Source: Bimastos eiseni
Lineage: Eukaryota; Annelida; Clitellata; Crassiclitellata; Lumbricidae
DNA: 64,000 nt
Reading direction: 5' to 3'
Assembly: GCA_959347315.1 (NCBI GenBank)
Contig: OY365806.1
Location: forward strand, 38,940,903-39,004,902
The notes beneath the pieces were generated by a model, which saw only the letters and a list, made by a program, of their open reading frames with translations, was not told the DNA's origin and searched no databases. Below are positions 32,151 to 43,243 of the stretch, in pieces (the first letter of the stretch is position 1; the number at the start of each line of letters is the position of its first letter). A program made the translations under genes and the position numbers.

Positions 32151-33705
32151 TGAGGAATAAATAATTGTTGTGCGCTGTTTTGACAATTACTTCAGATTTT
32201 TCTGTTGGTGGTATTTCGGTACGTTCAGACGTCGATGGAACTGACCATGAACTGGGGCGACCCAACTCAGACGGCTCATGGTTACATTTTCGTCTTCGGT
32301 GCGGTACCAATGCCCCCTGGAGCATCGAATTACCCAGAAGTACGACATCAGCGCCAGGAAATTCTCGCCAAAACAGCCGATGCCAGTATGTTTTCCATAG
32401 GCAGCGTCTTCTTCTAGAAGTTAATGGGTCGAAGACCCGTAGGTGTCAATACAATCCGTCGGTGCCCGGTACAACTCCCTGGGTCTAAATTGTAATTTTA
32501 GTTGTAATTGAAAACTCATATATCGCCTTCGTAATCAGAGGCGCTCACGACTCAACACAAAGCTCGGCGGAGAACAGGAAGGTCCTAAGGCGCTTGCGAC
32601 TGGCGGCAGAGGTAAGAAAGACCAGCTCTTCCTGCAGACCCGTACGTAATCCAGATATCTTTATCCAATATTTCTGACTGGTTTGCATATGATTTCTGTC
32701 GTCTTGGTCCTTTACGACCGACTTCTCTGCATCCATTCGATTGAGCCTTCTCTAGGCTCCAGCCTTGGGATTGACTGTTGTGTTGTGAAGCATTTGAGAA
32801 AGTATTGCGATTTGACATAAGTTTTACTACTGCCACAACTATTATTCACTTCCACCACTACTGCTATTTCCCGCTTCCACCACCTTAACGCTACTACTTC
32901 CACCATCATTTTCGTTATCTTTTTTAATTTACCTATTTTGTCCTGAGGTACTTCGTTCTCCCAGGGACTAAAAGATTATAATTAACATAATTATCCAACT
33001 TCATTATTCAAAGGAAAAGTGCCATTGAAAGAAACAGATTGTAACGCTGAATGCAGGTAGACCAGAGGCGGGGATTTAAGGGTGGGTCAGCGGGAAACGG
33101 TCCCCTCCAAACGTGAAAGTGGGGATGGAGTAGCTTATATCTCCTCAAATTTCATATGATCAGGCGTGTGCTTACTGAAGTCTTTCACATGTCTGAGGCT
33201 GGTTTTGTGGTGTGCCTAGTTGTTTCAAATTGCCCAAACAGTAAATCACCTGAGAGGGTGTTACTCAAATACAACCCTGATAGACCTGGCAACAACAGTC
33301 GCGTCCAACCAACAACCCTTCGCCTCTTTGTTGGTGGTTTTTGTACCTGCTCTCCACGCCCCTTTCTCGTCTAGACAAGAGATCGGCCAGAGCACTCCTC
33401 GTATTTGAATCTACCTCACGTTCCCTATTAGCATCCATGCTCTTACCCGAAATCCTTGAGATATAATAGCAACGAGCTTACGCAGCAATACACTGCAAGA
33501 GGTTGCTCGTTTTCTTGTGCTCGTGAAGTCACGGGTCTTCAGAACGAAGTAAGTCTCTTACATAAAATATTTTTAATGTCGACTTCACTTAACCCCTTCA
33601 ATTAATGCGACAAGAGCCCAAAAAGAGCTTGACTTCGATAACAGCTCTAATGTACAATGCACTTTCTTTTATATTACTCTAGCTGGGGCACTAGGCGTTC
33701 GCCAG
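32151..33705. other. No recognised gene
   Basis: A 70-codon open frame at 32205-32417 (MVVFRYVQTSMELTM...) has no domain I recognise. A short hairpin-like AACCAACAACCC/GGTGGTTTT lies near 33307-33345. The rest is unassigned. Confidence 0.4.
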
Positions 33706-33757
33706 AATTGAGACAGGTTTTTTACCCTGGAGAGAAGGAGGTTTTTTACCCTGGAGA
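33706..33757. repeat. 25-bp tandem duplication
   Basis: GGTTTTTTACCCTGGAGAGA plus AGGA occurs twice in tandem. Confidence 0.75.
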
Positions 33758-33956
33758 GAAGGAAGACTGGGGCCGCGGGCTTCACCAACCCCTTTACTGG
33801 TTGTCGTGGGTGTTCCCCTAGCGGACGGCGAAGGTTTCCAGTTGATAGGTCTAAAAGTGTGCAAATGCGTACAAAGTACATACCGACCTAAGGGATTGTG
33901 CAAACGTATATTTCCCAAACCGTTCATTCATTCCCCGAGCGTACGGCGAAGGTTAA

Positions 33957-34217
<261 letters not shown>

Positions 34218-34249
34218 CGTCCTCCTTGCACTTGAGGTCTGACATCCAA

Positions 34250-34345
34250 CAACGATTCGACGTTTCATCTCGGCTGATTCATCCCCGGACGTTTCATCAA
34301 GCGGACTGTTCATCATAGGACGTTTCATCTCCAGACGTTTCATCA
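34250..34345. repeat. Cluster of GGACGTTTCATC motifs
   Basis: Five or six variants of GACGTTTCATC are spaced 15-20 bases apart. The pattern resembles an end of a non-autonomous DNA transposon; no opposing end was found. Confidence 0.6.
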
Positions 34346-34748
34346 CACTAATTAATGTTTTATTGCTTCACGACTTCATATCAGTTTAATTTGTCAAGAA
34401 AATTTAATGTATAGGAACGTTTATAAATTAGCAAAGACTCAAATGTGCGTTCGCTCGCAGAATAAATAACTGTCTGATAAATCGACACGTCTGAGCGTTC
34501 ATTGGCCTATCCGTTCAATAATATTTTAGAACAAATTAAGAGATGTGAGTAGTTATAAACCGCGCTATCTGGGACAATTGACCATAACGTAGCTCAAAAT
34601 CACCCACCTAATAGATTGCCAAAACGGATTTTTAACCTATAACCAGGTTTTAAAAAAACCCAACTCCTACACAAACCTAAACCCCTAGGTCATACATCAA
34701 CCACCAGACCAAGAAAACATCTGGGGAATTTCCAATAGTTTCGATGAT

Positions 34749-34840
34749 GAGCCACAATTCATGCACAAAGCCCCTGGTCAAAACGTCCGCCCATAGGTCA
34801 AAAGTCGCGGGAATTTCCAATAGTTTCCATGATGAGTCAT
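34749..34840 (+). repeat. Left inverted repeat of Polinton B
   Basis: It matches the reverse complement of 37795-37880. The segment GGGAATTTCCAATAGTTTC plus ATGATGAG occurs twice here (from 34725 and from 34810). Part resembles the left subterminal region of Polinton D (58060-58300). Confidence 0.8.
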
Positions 34841-34945
34841 TATCATGTGACCACCAAGTCTTCATTATCACCCCAGGAATTAAATGACTCAGGATAACCT
34901 AACCATTTCACCAGCGACTTGTTCCCCGTTTACTGATTATCTTTT

Positions 34946-35735
34946 CTATTCTAAATATTTCTTGAGTAGTCTTCTGTAGCTCCTGTTCGTAAAATGAGCA
35001 ATGTATTTCCTCACGCTCATAATCAGCGATCTTATAAGTTGGTGGATCCCTGTATTGAATTTTTGAAATTGTGAAGATCTCTTCCGCCCATCTCGGTGTA
35101 AACCTTTTTCAAAGATGTTTTTCTTCGTTATTCTAACTTTGTCACCGATCGAAATCCTGGGTATAATAGGTTCCGAGATCTCATCACCGTATAAGTTCAT
35201 CCATACAGCCTTTTCATTCATTTTCAAACTAGCTTTAGAGGGTATCATTTTAATGGAAGGATGCTAGTTTCATTATAATTACTAACCATTTCATCCAACA
35301 CATCGATATATCGTCTAGTTGAATTAGCTGTAAAATACTTAAGCATTTTTTCACGCATTGTTCTATTAAAACGCACGACCTTTCTTCGTTCTCCGTAGAA
35401 TACAACTCGACTAATTTCTTAACGTCTTTATTATAAAATTCTTTACCTTTATCCATCCAAACCTTGTCTGGTCTTCTACCGTTCTCGAATATTTTCACGA
35501 AGCTACTGGTCGTAGATTTTCCACTCTTATCATTTAATGGTACAATCCAACCATACTTGGAAAACACATCTATTGTGGTTAGTAAGTATTTCACGCCATC
35601 ATTATCTTTAGCGAAATTCTGCAAATCGACTAAATCAGCAGCCCATATTTCATCTATACCACCAACGTATACCTTCCTTTTTCCAAAACGTCTTACTGGG
35701 GGTTTATGCAACTCCTCAGCTAGTTCATCGGTCCA
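34946..35735 (-). pseudogene. Polinton B integrase
   Basis: The frame 35711-35250 contains KVYVGGIDEIWAADLVD with the first Asp, LTTIDVFSKYGWIVP, and VWMDKGKEFYNKDVKKL with the second Asp. A shift near 35365 removes the normal context of the catalytic Glu (the next residues, SCVLIEQC, are out of frame). The C-terminal part resumes at 35248 (SLKMNEKAVWMNLYGDE) and contains a GDKVRITKKNIFEKG block, then breaks again. It is the same lineage as C and D. It is the gene nearest the left inverted repeat. Confidence 0.8.
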
Positions 35736-35739
35736 TTTT

Positions 35740-36262
35740 AATTTTAGGCTTTTTTTAAACCTAACCAGAGACTAGCTTTGGTAGATAATATAGGTTTGAC
35801 AAGACTTCTATCTATTCGCTCTCGTAAGCTAGGATTAGGAATATTATTCAACTCATTAACCATCACTCTATCGGCGACATTCCTAGAATCTGTATCGGAG
35901 TGCTGACCGTAAGCTAAATCGTGATGATATGCAGCGTTGTCGACTCTATTGATGGGCTTCGACCAATCCTTAGGAGTTCCATCGGAATTCAACCTCAAAT
36001 CAAGTCTAGTACCAGAACCAGTAAACGAATGTCCCGGCAAGTGCATCTCATCTGGATATTTAGCCCACGGCAGCTTAATACCGCCGGTAACCGAATTTAA
36101 AGATCCAACTAAATCACCACCTTCAGATGACTCCACGAATTGTGTCTTTGTCTTTCGACACATATCACATGTGCCTCTAAGTATTGACCTTCCGTTCTTA
36201 GTCACGACATTCTGGATATTTTAAGTTTCAGTACGAGTTTTACACTTTACGCAATACATCTA
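35740..36262 (-). pseudogene. Zinc-ribbon plus PLA2-like protein, Polinton B
   Basis: The beginning (MYCVKC-like cysteine pair, about 36262-36215) is in another frame. The open frame 36205-35744 has CDMC as the second zinc pair, a calcium-loop block EMHLPGHSFTGSGTRLDLRL, and AAYHHDLAYGQH with the His-Asp pair and Tyr of the active site. It then runs through LRERIDRSLVKPIL to a stop. This is the best-kept PLA2-like domain in the window, similar in layout to parvoviral VP1-unique PLA2. It lies downstream of a short divergent spacer shared with the ATPase and just upstream of integrase on the same strand. Membrane breach during entry is the family role; activity here is unknown. Confidence 0.8.
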
Positions 36263-36290
36263 TTTTAAATGCAATTAGATATATGTAAAA

Positions 36291-37123
36291 TGGAAGTCAA
36301 AGATTTATCGTGGAACGACGTATAATCTAAGAGATTCTTTTTTTTACCTAGAAGTAAAAGATAATCCTCTTTTACCTAGAAGTAAAAGAGGGTTAATCGT
36401 AGGAAAGTCCGGATGCGGTAAAGAGGGTTAATCGTAGGAAAGTCCGGATGCGGTAAGACGACCCTATTGTTGAACCTGCTTCTAAGACCTGGATGTTTAG
36501 ATTACGACAATCTGCAAGTATTCGGAAGATCTCTCTTTCAACCTGAGTATAAAATACTCAAGCAAGCATTTCAAGAAAAAATACCGAAAGAATCCATCAT
36601 CGGGCTATTCAATTGCCAAGACTAGACTATGAGACTAAATGTTCCGCCGGCCTTAGTAGTTGAAGCAATGGCTAAACACTTGTATAAAAAATCTGATATC
36701 TGCTGTAAGTTCTTTGAATCATCAGAAGACGTGCCAGATCTGAGAGACTTGAACCGTGACAAGAAAAACTTGATGATTTTTGATGATTTACAGTTAGAAA
36801 AACAAAACAAATGTGAGACCTACTACATTCGAGGGAGGCATAGCAACGTTGACTGCTTCTACCTCGCTCAAAATTATTTCAAACTACCTAGACAGACGAT
36901 TAGAGAGAATGCAAACTTTATCTGCTTGTTTCCTCAAGACCAGAAAAACATTAATCACATTTGCCACGATCACGTAAGTACATACATGTCTAAGGATGAG
37001 TTTAAGAAACTATGTGAAACAGCCTGGAAGCAACCTCATGGATTTGTAGTGATAGATCTGACTAGTATTAAGAATAACGGCAAGTATAGATGCGGTTTTG
37101 ATGAATTCTACATCATATTATAA
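36291..37123 (+). pseudogene. Packaging ATPase, Polinton B
   Basis: The N-terminus begins MEVKDLSWNDV (36291). The P-loop GLIVGKSGCGKTTLLLN is encoded at 36427-36480. A 35-bp tandem duplication (36387-36456) repeats the P-loop DNA and breaks the frame, and a 28-bp repeat (36343-36388) lies just before it. After a stop at 36621 the frame 36629-37123 is open: KNLMIFDDLQLEKQ (Walker B), RHSNVDCFYLAQNYF (sensor), and an end at FDEFYIIL. The family drives DNA into capsids. Apart from the 5' damage the protein is nearly complete, about 270 residues. Confidence 0.82.
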
Positions 37124-37166
37124 ATAAATCTCTTTTATTTTAAAAAATAGTAGTGTATAACAAAAA

Positions 37167-37545
37167 TGGAATCGCTTTACAAAAGATTGCAGATAACACC
37201 GAAAGGGTCGCTCGTTACACAGAGCCAAAGTCATCGTTTTACATATTATTGAGTGATAAGAGTTCGCGAATAAGGACCCGATTCAATCCGTTGATTCAGT
37301 TCGATAAAGGTAAAAGTACGAAATGGCTCTTATCAATCTGGAAACATATTTTTCATTCCCAAACATCGACGCGACTAACAACAACTTTTCGTATTCGCCG
37401 AATGGTGGAGTTATGTGGGTTACTATAACCATTCCCGAAGGTTGCTATGAAATTACAGACATTAACGAATACGTCCAGAGAATCATGAAAGAAAGCGAGC
37501 ATTATGATATGGCTAGCGTTGGACGAGATTGGTGCAAAATGTGAG
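37167..37545 (+). pseudogene. Penton-like minor capsid gene, truncated, Polinton B
   Basis: It corresponds to the gene at 60136-60924 in Polinton D: start MESLYKRLQ, then (shifted) TEPKSSFYILLSDKSSRI, MALINLETYFSFPNID and GCYEITDINEYVQRIM. It stops in ESEHYDMA where the internal deletion begins. Only about the first 40% is left. The penton assignment follows Polinton D. Confidence 0.7.
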
Positions 37546-37549
37546 GGGA

Positions 37550-37676
37550 TGATTGTTTGAGACACATGGGATTCAAGTCTAGCAATCAAATCCGCTTTAC
37601 GCAGTCGTATAACCAACCATACCTTTTTGTTTCGCAATTTTTCTTAGTTCAGTAACAGTCTGCTTCGAGCATTCCA
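37550..37676 (-). pseudogene. SAP-like protein, N-terminal fragment, Polinton B
   Basis: Reading down from 37676: MECSKQTVTELRKIAKQKGM, then after a one-base shift LRKADLIARLESHVSQTI, then HFAPISSN. It matches the SAP-type start of the gene at 57612-57268. The remainder was removed by the deletion. Confidence 0.65.
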
Positions 37677-37794
37677 TTTTATTTTGGAGTGAGTGGCAGT
37701 CCTTTAAGTCGAAGTGAGAAAATATTTTCATCCATTTTATATATGAGAGAATTTTTGTTTGTTTTTTGAACAATGACTCATCATCGAAACTGCT

Positions 37795-37880
37795 GACTCA
37801 TCATCGAAACTATTGGAAATTCCCGTGACTTTTGACCTATTGGCAGACGTTTTGACCAAGGGCTTTGTGCATGAATTGTG
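37795..37880 (-). repeat. Right inverted repeat of Polinton B
   Basis: Reverse complement of the left repeat over about 86 bases. A tandem copy of GACTCATCATCGAAACT precedes it (37776-37811). Confidence 0.8.
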
Positions 37881-37889
37881 GTTAGTTGA

Positions 37890-38545
37890 AGGTTTGGTTA
37901 TATAACAAACTTTTTTCAACTTGCGCTATTTTGCCCGTTTGCCTGAGAATTAGAAATTCAATGTGTACCACGGACCTTCATTGTTTAATCGAAGTTCAAA
38001 ATAAGTTGTGAACCAAAACTAGCGCCATTAGCTGCCACGTTCTTACTTATTATTTATAAATCCACTTTTAACAATTTCCTATTTACAATTTTAGCAATTT
38101 CTGTGCATATCTTTAAACGATCTAAAATCCAATTTTTTGTGCTTTATTTTGATTCTGGTTTAAATTAAAATTAATTCACTTGAAATAATTATTTTGGTGG
38201 GTATTATCAAGATGTCTGATTTCTTTATCTATTGTGTTTGCAATCTGTTTATGTTTGTTTTAATACCCAATTGCAGTTGTAGTATCACTCTTTATCATTC
38301 GCTGTTAAATAGGTCGAGTTGTCCGGCGAACCTATCGATAAATACCTGATAGTGCAATATTAAACCAATCCATTCTGTGTGATACTGTAATGCTCATTTC
38401 TAGTGCAAAACAGGAGGGAAACTATAATGAAGCGTTTATATAGCATGTGCGTCATTACCACGTATTATCATGCTGCACTAGTAGGCCTACATGTAGATAC
38501 ATGATGACAATCGTCGAATACCCAATTAGTTAGTAGTAGTAGGCC
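37890..38545 (-). mobile_element. Inverted partial copy of the 13451-14645 transposon
   Basis: Read on minus, it matches about 13890-14565, including AACTAATTGGGTATTCGA, the region CCAGGTGGCAGCTAATGGTGC and the stretch near GTTGTATAACAAA. Both 21-bp TIRs and the outermost 80-440 bases are absent, so this is an end-trimmed relic directly beside the right end of Polinton B. Confidence 0.78.
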
Positions 38546-39400
38546 ATGTATATAATGGTTGTCTGATTCGTGTTATAAATTCTAATTACTGTTTTATCAC
38601 CTTACTTTTCGTCTCATGCGCTTCCAGCGTCTGCTGCATTTGGGGATTAATTTTCAGATGTAAAATGCAAAATGTTTTCAACAGGTTTGATGACAATTTT
38701 TGACGAACCTAGCTGTTTAGTAAACTAATTAAGTTGCACCACAAACCATAGCGCGTATAAAATTGAACTGAATTTCTTTTATTTCAAGTTGCATAACGTT
38801 GAAACCTCTAGGTCCAGCTAAATAGGTCATAACTACTGCTACTGCTGGTGCATGATGTCGGGTTGATCATCGAAAAAATGTTAACAGATAGATTTGTGAT
38901 AAATGTCCAAAAGTTAAGAATATTGATAAAGTGATTATTCCCATCTGTTGGTGCTATCAGCAGTATGAACACTTGGATCCATTTATATTTACTTGGTGCT
39001 ACTTGGTGCAAAAGACACAAATTAATCAAGATGACCCTGATTTACGGCCGAAAACAAGCGCATAGGGCATCTCACGATTCCCACTCTCTATTTTGTGAAT
39101 AGAAAGAATGGAGGAGTATAATTCTAGATATCGATTTCGAAAGTTTCTCGATTGAGTTTTGGCCCTCATTAGTGGCGCTGGCGCCATATGTCTGGCAGAG
39201 GCACGTGTCCCTGCACTTTCTAAAACTTAACTACACGAGGAACACACATGTTTTCAAAATTGGCATAATTACAAGGGTATTTTAATAATTTTAAAGTTCA
39301 ATACTCAGCTAATATCAGATGCAGCTCAAGGACTCCAGTTGTCATTCTGGAAGCACTTTTACTCATTCACATTGAGCGGTAAGGCCTTACAAATCAAGAA
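38546..39400. other. No recognised gene
   Basis: AT-rich sequence without domains or clear repeats. Confidence 0.45.
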
Positions 39401-39690
39401 GAAAGAATGGCAGGAAATGACCAGAGGTTAACATGGAACAATGATCCTGGACGGGATGTAGGAAAATGGGATCCAAGAAGATGAAGGAGGAGGCCCATAA
39501 CAGAGAGGAGTGTCGACATTGGACATACGAACCCGGCTGTAGATGAGAGAAAGCTAAAGAAGAAGAAGGCATTACGACTTTACCGATCACTAGTAACCTA
39601 CATCGTGTCTTAGAGATAGAGAAAGTTAACAAACCATGCTTGGAAAGTCGTGCGGCGAACAAGATATCGACTCATTGTCGTGGTTTGAGA
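39401..39690 (+). mobile_element. Possible LINE C-terminal scrap
   Basis: One frame reads KWDPRR followed by RRRPITERSVDIG, resembling the basic proline-rich end of RTE/I-type LINE polyproteins. The match is short and stop-ridden, so it is only a suggestion. Confidence 0.3.
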
Positions 39691-39927
39691 TTAAAATAGT
39701 CTATAGCCGATCCTCGCAGCCTCGAATGGCAGTTCTATAGACTGGACTCAATATGGATAATTCAGCAACACGGCTTTAATATGATATGATGTGTCATTAA
39801 AGACTGATACATCAGTCAGGAACAACTGAACCACATCAACTTAAGAGACTGTTTGGCAGAAATTATTTTGACAACTCTCTGTGCACTGCTCTATCTGTAG
39901 GTATAACCATAGTTAAAGCCATAACCA

Positions 39928-40170
39928 TAATGTTTATTGGTCAAAAACATTACAAGATAGTAACAGTATTTGTGATATTCTGGACCATGTACCATTAATT
40001 AACCAATTTATTGATTAAAAACGCTAACCTATAAGTCAATTAACCAAAAACGAATCAAAGCATAGGTTAACAAAGTTCACAAACCTAAACCATAGGCTAA
40101 AGACTGTCATTCGTTGAACCTACCATGCGCAAACCAAAGCCATGGGTTGAAATACCACCAATAGGTTATA
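39928..40170 (+). repeat. Left TIR of Polinton C
   Basis: Matches the reverse complement of 57707-57945 with roughly 85% identity by eye. Shared stretches include GTATTTGTGATATT, AATTTATTGATTAAAAAC and CATGGGTTGAAATACCACCA. Confidence 0.87.
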
Positions 40171-41426
40171 TGAAAAATCAAAAAAATGAGCCATAAACGC
40201 ACCTTGTAAAATGTTAGTCATTTATTATGTTGCTTCCAGCTGATAAAATGACAAGTGATGTGAACATTCAACACAACAATTAAACTATTGCGCTCCGGCG
40301 TGTTATAGCATCCGCGTAACTTAGCCGGATGTGAACAATAACTGACTATTCTATTGAATAATTATGCTCTGGCTGCTGCAGCATCCGCCAACAGAATGCT
40401 ATATGCTCCGACTACACGAGAAATAAATGTTCATTCATCACAAATATGCTGCAAACAAATTAAATCGGTCCATCTCTAAGACAGTGCAAACAAACTATAG
40501 TGAACATAGAGTATGGAACGCCATTTGAGATAAAAATAAATAGCTGTTTTCAATAAACACCCTATATGAAATGACTGTTTTATTTGCGTCTATTTAAAAA
40601 TTATCTATAGTAAAAAAAACGAACCTCTTGTCATCTCAATTGATAGTTGCTTGGGAATTGTTAAGCGTCTAACAATCAGCGGCGTCGTCATCAAGGGAAT
40701 TAATCTCCATTCGCAAACGAAGAGATTTGCTTTTAAGAAACGATTTCATTAGCGGTTGCTCGCTTAGCTGCCGCCATTTCTATCAATCGCTGTTTCTGCT
40801 TTCGTTCTTTAGATTTTTTTTGCCGTATTTTGTCTCGCACCCGCACCAGTTCTTGTTCTTTCGCTTTTATGTTGTTCGAATTTTCAACGACCAAAACTCT
40901 GCATAAAGACTTCGAAAGTTTCCTCTTGAGCAGCCATGATTTCAGAGTGTGACAGCAACTGTGACAGCAGGACATCAGAGTAGAAGCGTGACTTAAAATT
41001 CCTCGGTCACAAGACATTTAGATATACCCCAACGACTCCCACCCTTCTAGAATGTTCTCAAAGCTGACGAAATGTCATGTGATTATTTTGTACATTCATA
41101 ATCACACGGCTGCTGCTACTAATTAGAAATCCGCGTCACTAAAACAGCGTGGGCATGGTGAGCTGCTTTATTTCACGACTGTATGGCTCCTTCAGCGTTC
41201 CATACACGCTGCTAACAAGTGAACAAAATACGATAATTGTAACGATAGCGTTATCCATCGGCTGTCATATGGCGATGAATGTACAGCGATTTCATTTATG
41301 TTGCGTAAACCGAATGAATCTGCAGTGATGATCACATGGACACTAAATCTTCATCATTGACCCACGAATTGGATGATTCTAGATGATTTGACGTAAGATT
41401 TCTTCCCACGTCATCTGATTATTTAA
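40171..41426. other. Left non-coding region of Polinton C
   Basis: Between TIR and integrase. The only notable content is the small basic open frame at 40733-41017, given separately. Confidence 0.45.
40733..41017 (-). CDS. Small basic protein, unknown, 94 aa
   Basis: I do not recognise it. The N-terminal half is Cys/Ser/His-rich (SCCHSCCHTL). The C-terminal half is very basic and could be helical (RDKIRQKKSKERKQKQRLIE). The frame is open from ATG to stop, but no similar frame appears in Polintons B or D at this place, so it may be chance or a lineage-specific gene. Confidence 0.3.
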   Translation of the reverse strand: MSCDRGILSHASTLMSCCHSCCHTLKSWLLKRKLSKSLCRVLVVENSNNIKAKEQELVRVRDKIRQKKSKERKQKQRLIEMAAAKRATANEIVS

Positions 41427-42030
41427 TCGATTCTAAATGTTTCTTGAGTAGCCTTCTGTAGCTCCTGTTCGTAAAACTAGCCCTGTATTTCCTAGCCATT
41501 ACGATCAGCAATCTTATAAGTTGGCAGATCTGTGTCCTGAATCTGAGATACTGTAATAACTTCCTCCGTCTATCGCGGTGTATGGCCCTTTTCAAAGATG
41601 TTCTTCTTTTTTGTAGTACTAATTTTATCAGCTACCGAGATCTTTGGCAAAGCACGATTTTTCTTCGTTCTCCGTAGATTACAACTCAACTAAATTCTTA
41701 ACAACTTTATTATAAAATTTGTCACCTTTATCCACCCACACTTTACCCGGTTTTCTGTCACTATTCGTAAGTATCTTCACGAAACCAGCAGCCGCGGACT
41801 TTCCGCTCTTATCAATTAATGGAACGATCCAGCCGTACTTGGAAAACACATTAATTACGGTTAGCAAATATATTACGCCATCGTTATCTTTTGTGAAAGC
41901 CTGCATATCCACCAAATCATTCGCCCAGAATTCATCGATGTCGCCAACGAACACCTTCCTTTTTCTAAAACGCCTTAATACGGGTTTATGTAATTCATCA
42001 GCGAGTTGATCGGACCATTTCAGAGTAGAT
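41427..42030 (-). pseudogene. Polinton C integrase, internally deleted
   Basis: The frame 41954-41679 has VGDIDEFWANDLVDMQ (first Asp), LTVINVFSKYGWIVPL and VWVDKGDKFYNKVVKNLVEL (second Asp). At about 41662 it jumps directly to the C-terminal domain (ISVADKISTTKKK, then FEKGHT), so the segment with the catalytic Glu is lost. The N-terminal end continues to about 42030 in a neighbouring frame. Inactive. Same lineage as B and D. Confidence 0.78.
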
Positions 42031-42480
42031 TGTAATTTTGGACTTTTTTAAAGCTTAACCCGAGACTCACTTTAGTCGACAATACTGGCCCGACTAAAGA
42101 TATCTCTATACGCTCCCGTAAACTGGGAATAGGAATGTTATTCAATTCGTTTATCATTGCTCTATCGGCAACATTCCTAGACGCCGTATCCGCGTGCTGA
42201 TCGTACGCCAAATCATGCCGATACGCGGCGCTGTCGACTCTATCAACGAGTTTCGACCAATCTTTCGGCGTCCCGTAGGGGTTCAATCTCAAATATAGTC
42301 TAGTTCCAGGTCCGGTAAACTAATGACCAGACAAATGCATCTCCCCGAAAATTTGGCAATCGGCAATTTAAGTTAGAGATTCGATGAGATCGCCGCCTTC
42401 TGCAGCTTTCGCGAATTGTGTCTTAGTTTTTTCCGCAAACGCCGCACTCGCCTCTAAGCTTTGGCCTTCCATTCTTTGTC
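42020..42480 (-). pseudogene. Zinc-ribbon plus PLA2-like protein, Polinton C
   Basis: The frame 42292-42020 begins MRLNPYGTPKDWSKLVDRVD and contains AAYRHDLAYDQH with the His-Asp pair and Tyr of the PLA2 site, then LRERIEISLVGPVL. Upstream in other frames are the calcium-loop region (about 42345-42300, with a stop) and the zinc-ribbon remnants (about 42470-42400). The 5' end is cut by the junction with the capsid fragment. Confidence 0.75.
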
Positions 42481-42514
42481 ACGACATTCTGAACATTTTT
42501 CGTCTCACTATGAG

Positions 42515-43243
42515 TTTTACGACGCCGTTTTTAGGGACAACGCCGCGGTGATGGGAAAAGTCAACGTTGCTGAAATCTCGTGGTCTATGCCGCACGTGAT
42601 TCCGTTCGACATGGAAAGAATGCAGCTGTACAAAACGATCGAATCAAAAGCAACATTACCAGTCGCCTATCGAGCTCAACGTTGCGATACCATAACGGTT
42701 CCTCAATCGACTATGTTCAGTTTGCGACTGAGCGTAAAGACATCGCCCGAAAAACCGAGGTACATCAGTGTCATGTTTCAGATGAATCGAAGCATGGGAT
42801 CAGATGGCTAATCTGTTTGTTTTCGATCATTGCAATCTGAAAACACGTGCGCGATGATGAACCAAGAAAGATATCCGACAGTCGACTACAACCTCTCATT
42901 CTCGAATCAGCAGTTTTCGCCAGCTTACGTAGACTCGGCGACGTTTAGCGAAAAATTCTACGGAATGGATCAACCCGTGACTTAGAGCAACATTTCGTCG
43001 GCTGATTACAAAGATTTACATCCGCTATTCGTTATCGACTTGAGTAGGCAATCCGAACGGCTAAAATCGTCAATTTCGGACATCCAGATCAAGGCTACAT
43101 TCAATGCCACGGTGCCAGCTGGAACGAAGGCTTATGCAGTTGTTATTTCGGATAAATTGATAAACTTCCAATTGGACAGCCAGAAGTTGAGCGTGGTTTA
43201 CTTATTCGGCTTCAATAAATTATTTTGTCTTATAAAAAAATGA
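42515..43243 (+). pseudogene. Double-jelly-roll-type capsid protein, C-terminal two thirds, Polinton C
   Basis: Sequence from MPHVIPFDMERMQLYKTIES through EKPRYISVMFQMNRS, then in other frames NQERYPTVDYNLSFSNQQFS, FYGMDQPVT, LFVIDLSRQSERLKSSISDI and AYAVVISDKLINFQLD. The same order is found in Polinton D (63475-64000) and in capsid-like proteins of adintovirus-like Polintons. It would form the major (hexon-like) capsid shell. The N-terminal third is missing through the deletion near 42500. One frameshift at about 42810 and one internal stop at about 42983 are visible. The capsid call rests on family resemblance and gene context; I cannot fold it here. Confidence 0.65.

Larger units (their letters stand above)
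34655..37890. mobile_element. Polinton B, ~3.2-kb deletion derivative
   Basis: Flanked by inverted repeats (34749-34840 and 37795-37880, about 90% alike). It contains integrase(-), PLA2(-), ATPase(+), a truncated penton-like gene(+) and a truncated SAP gene(-). PolB, protease, fibre and capsid genes are absent. The junction lies where the penton-like gene stops at about 37540 and the SAP gene begins. In Polinton C the SAP gene is the last gene before the right TIR, so one internal deletion can explain B. Confidence 0.82.

Noticed and set aside
31972..32160. Hydrophobic Ile/Val-rich frame resembling a membrane protein
   Set aside because: It is produced by the TCA/TCG trinucleotide tract.
32205..32417. 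70-codon frame considered as a host exon
   Set aside because: No recognisable domain or convincing splice signals; kept only as unassigned.
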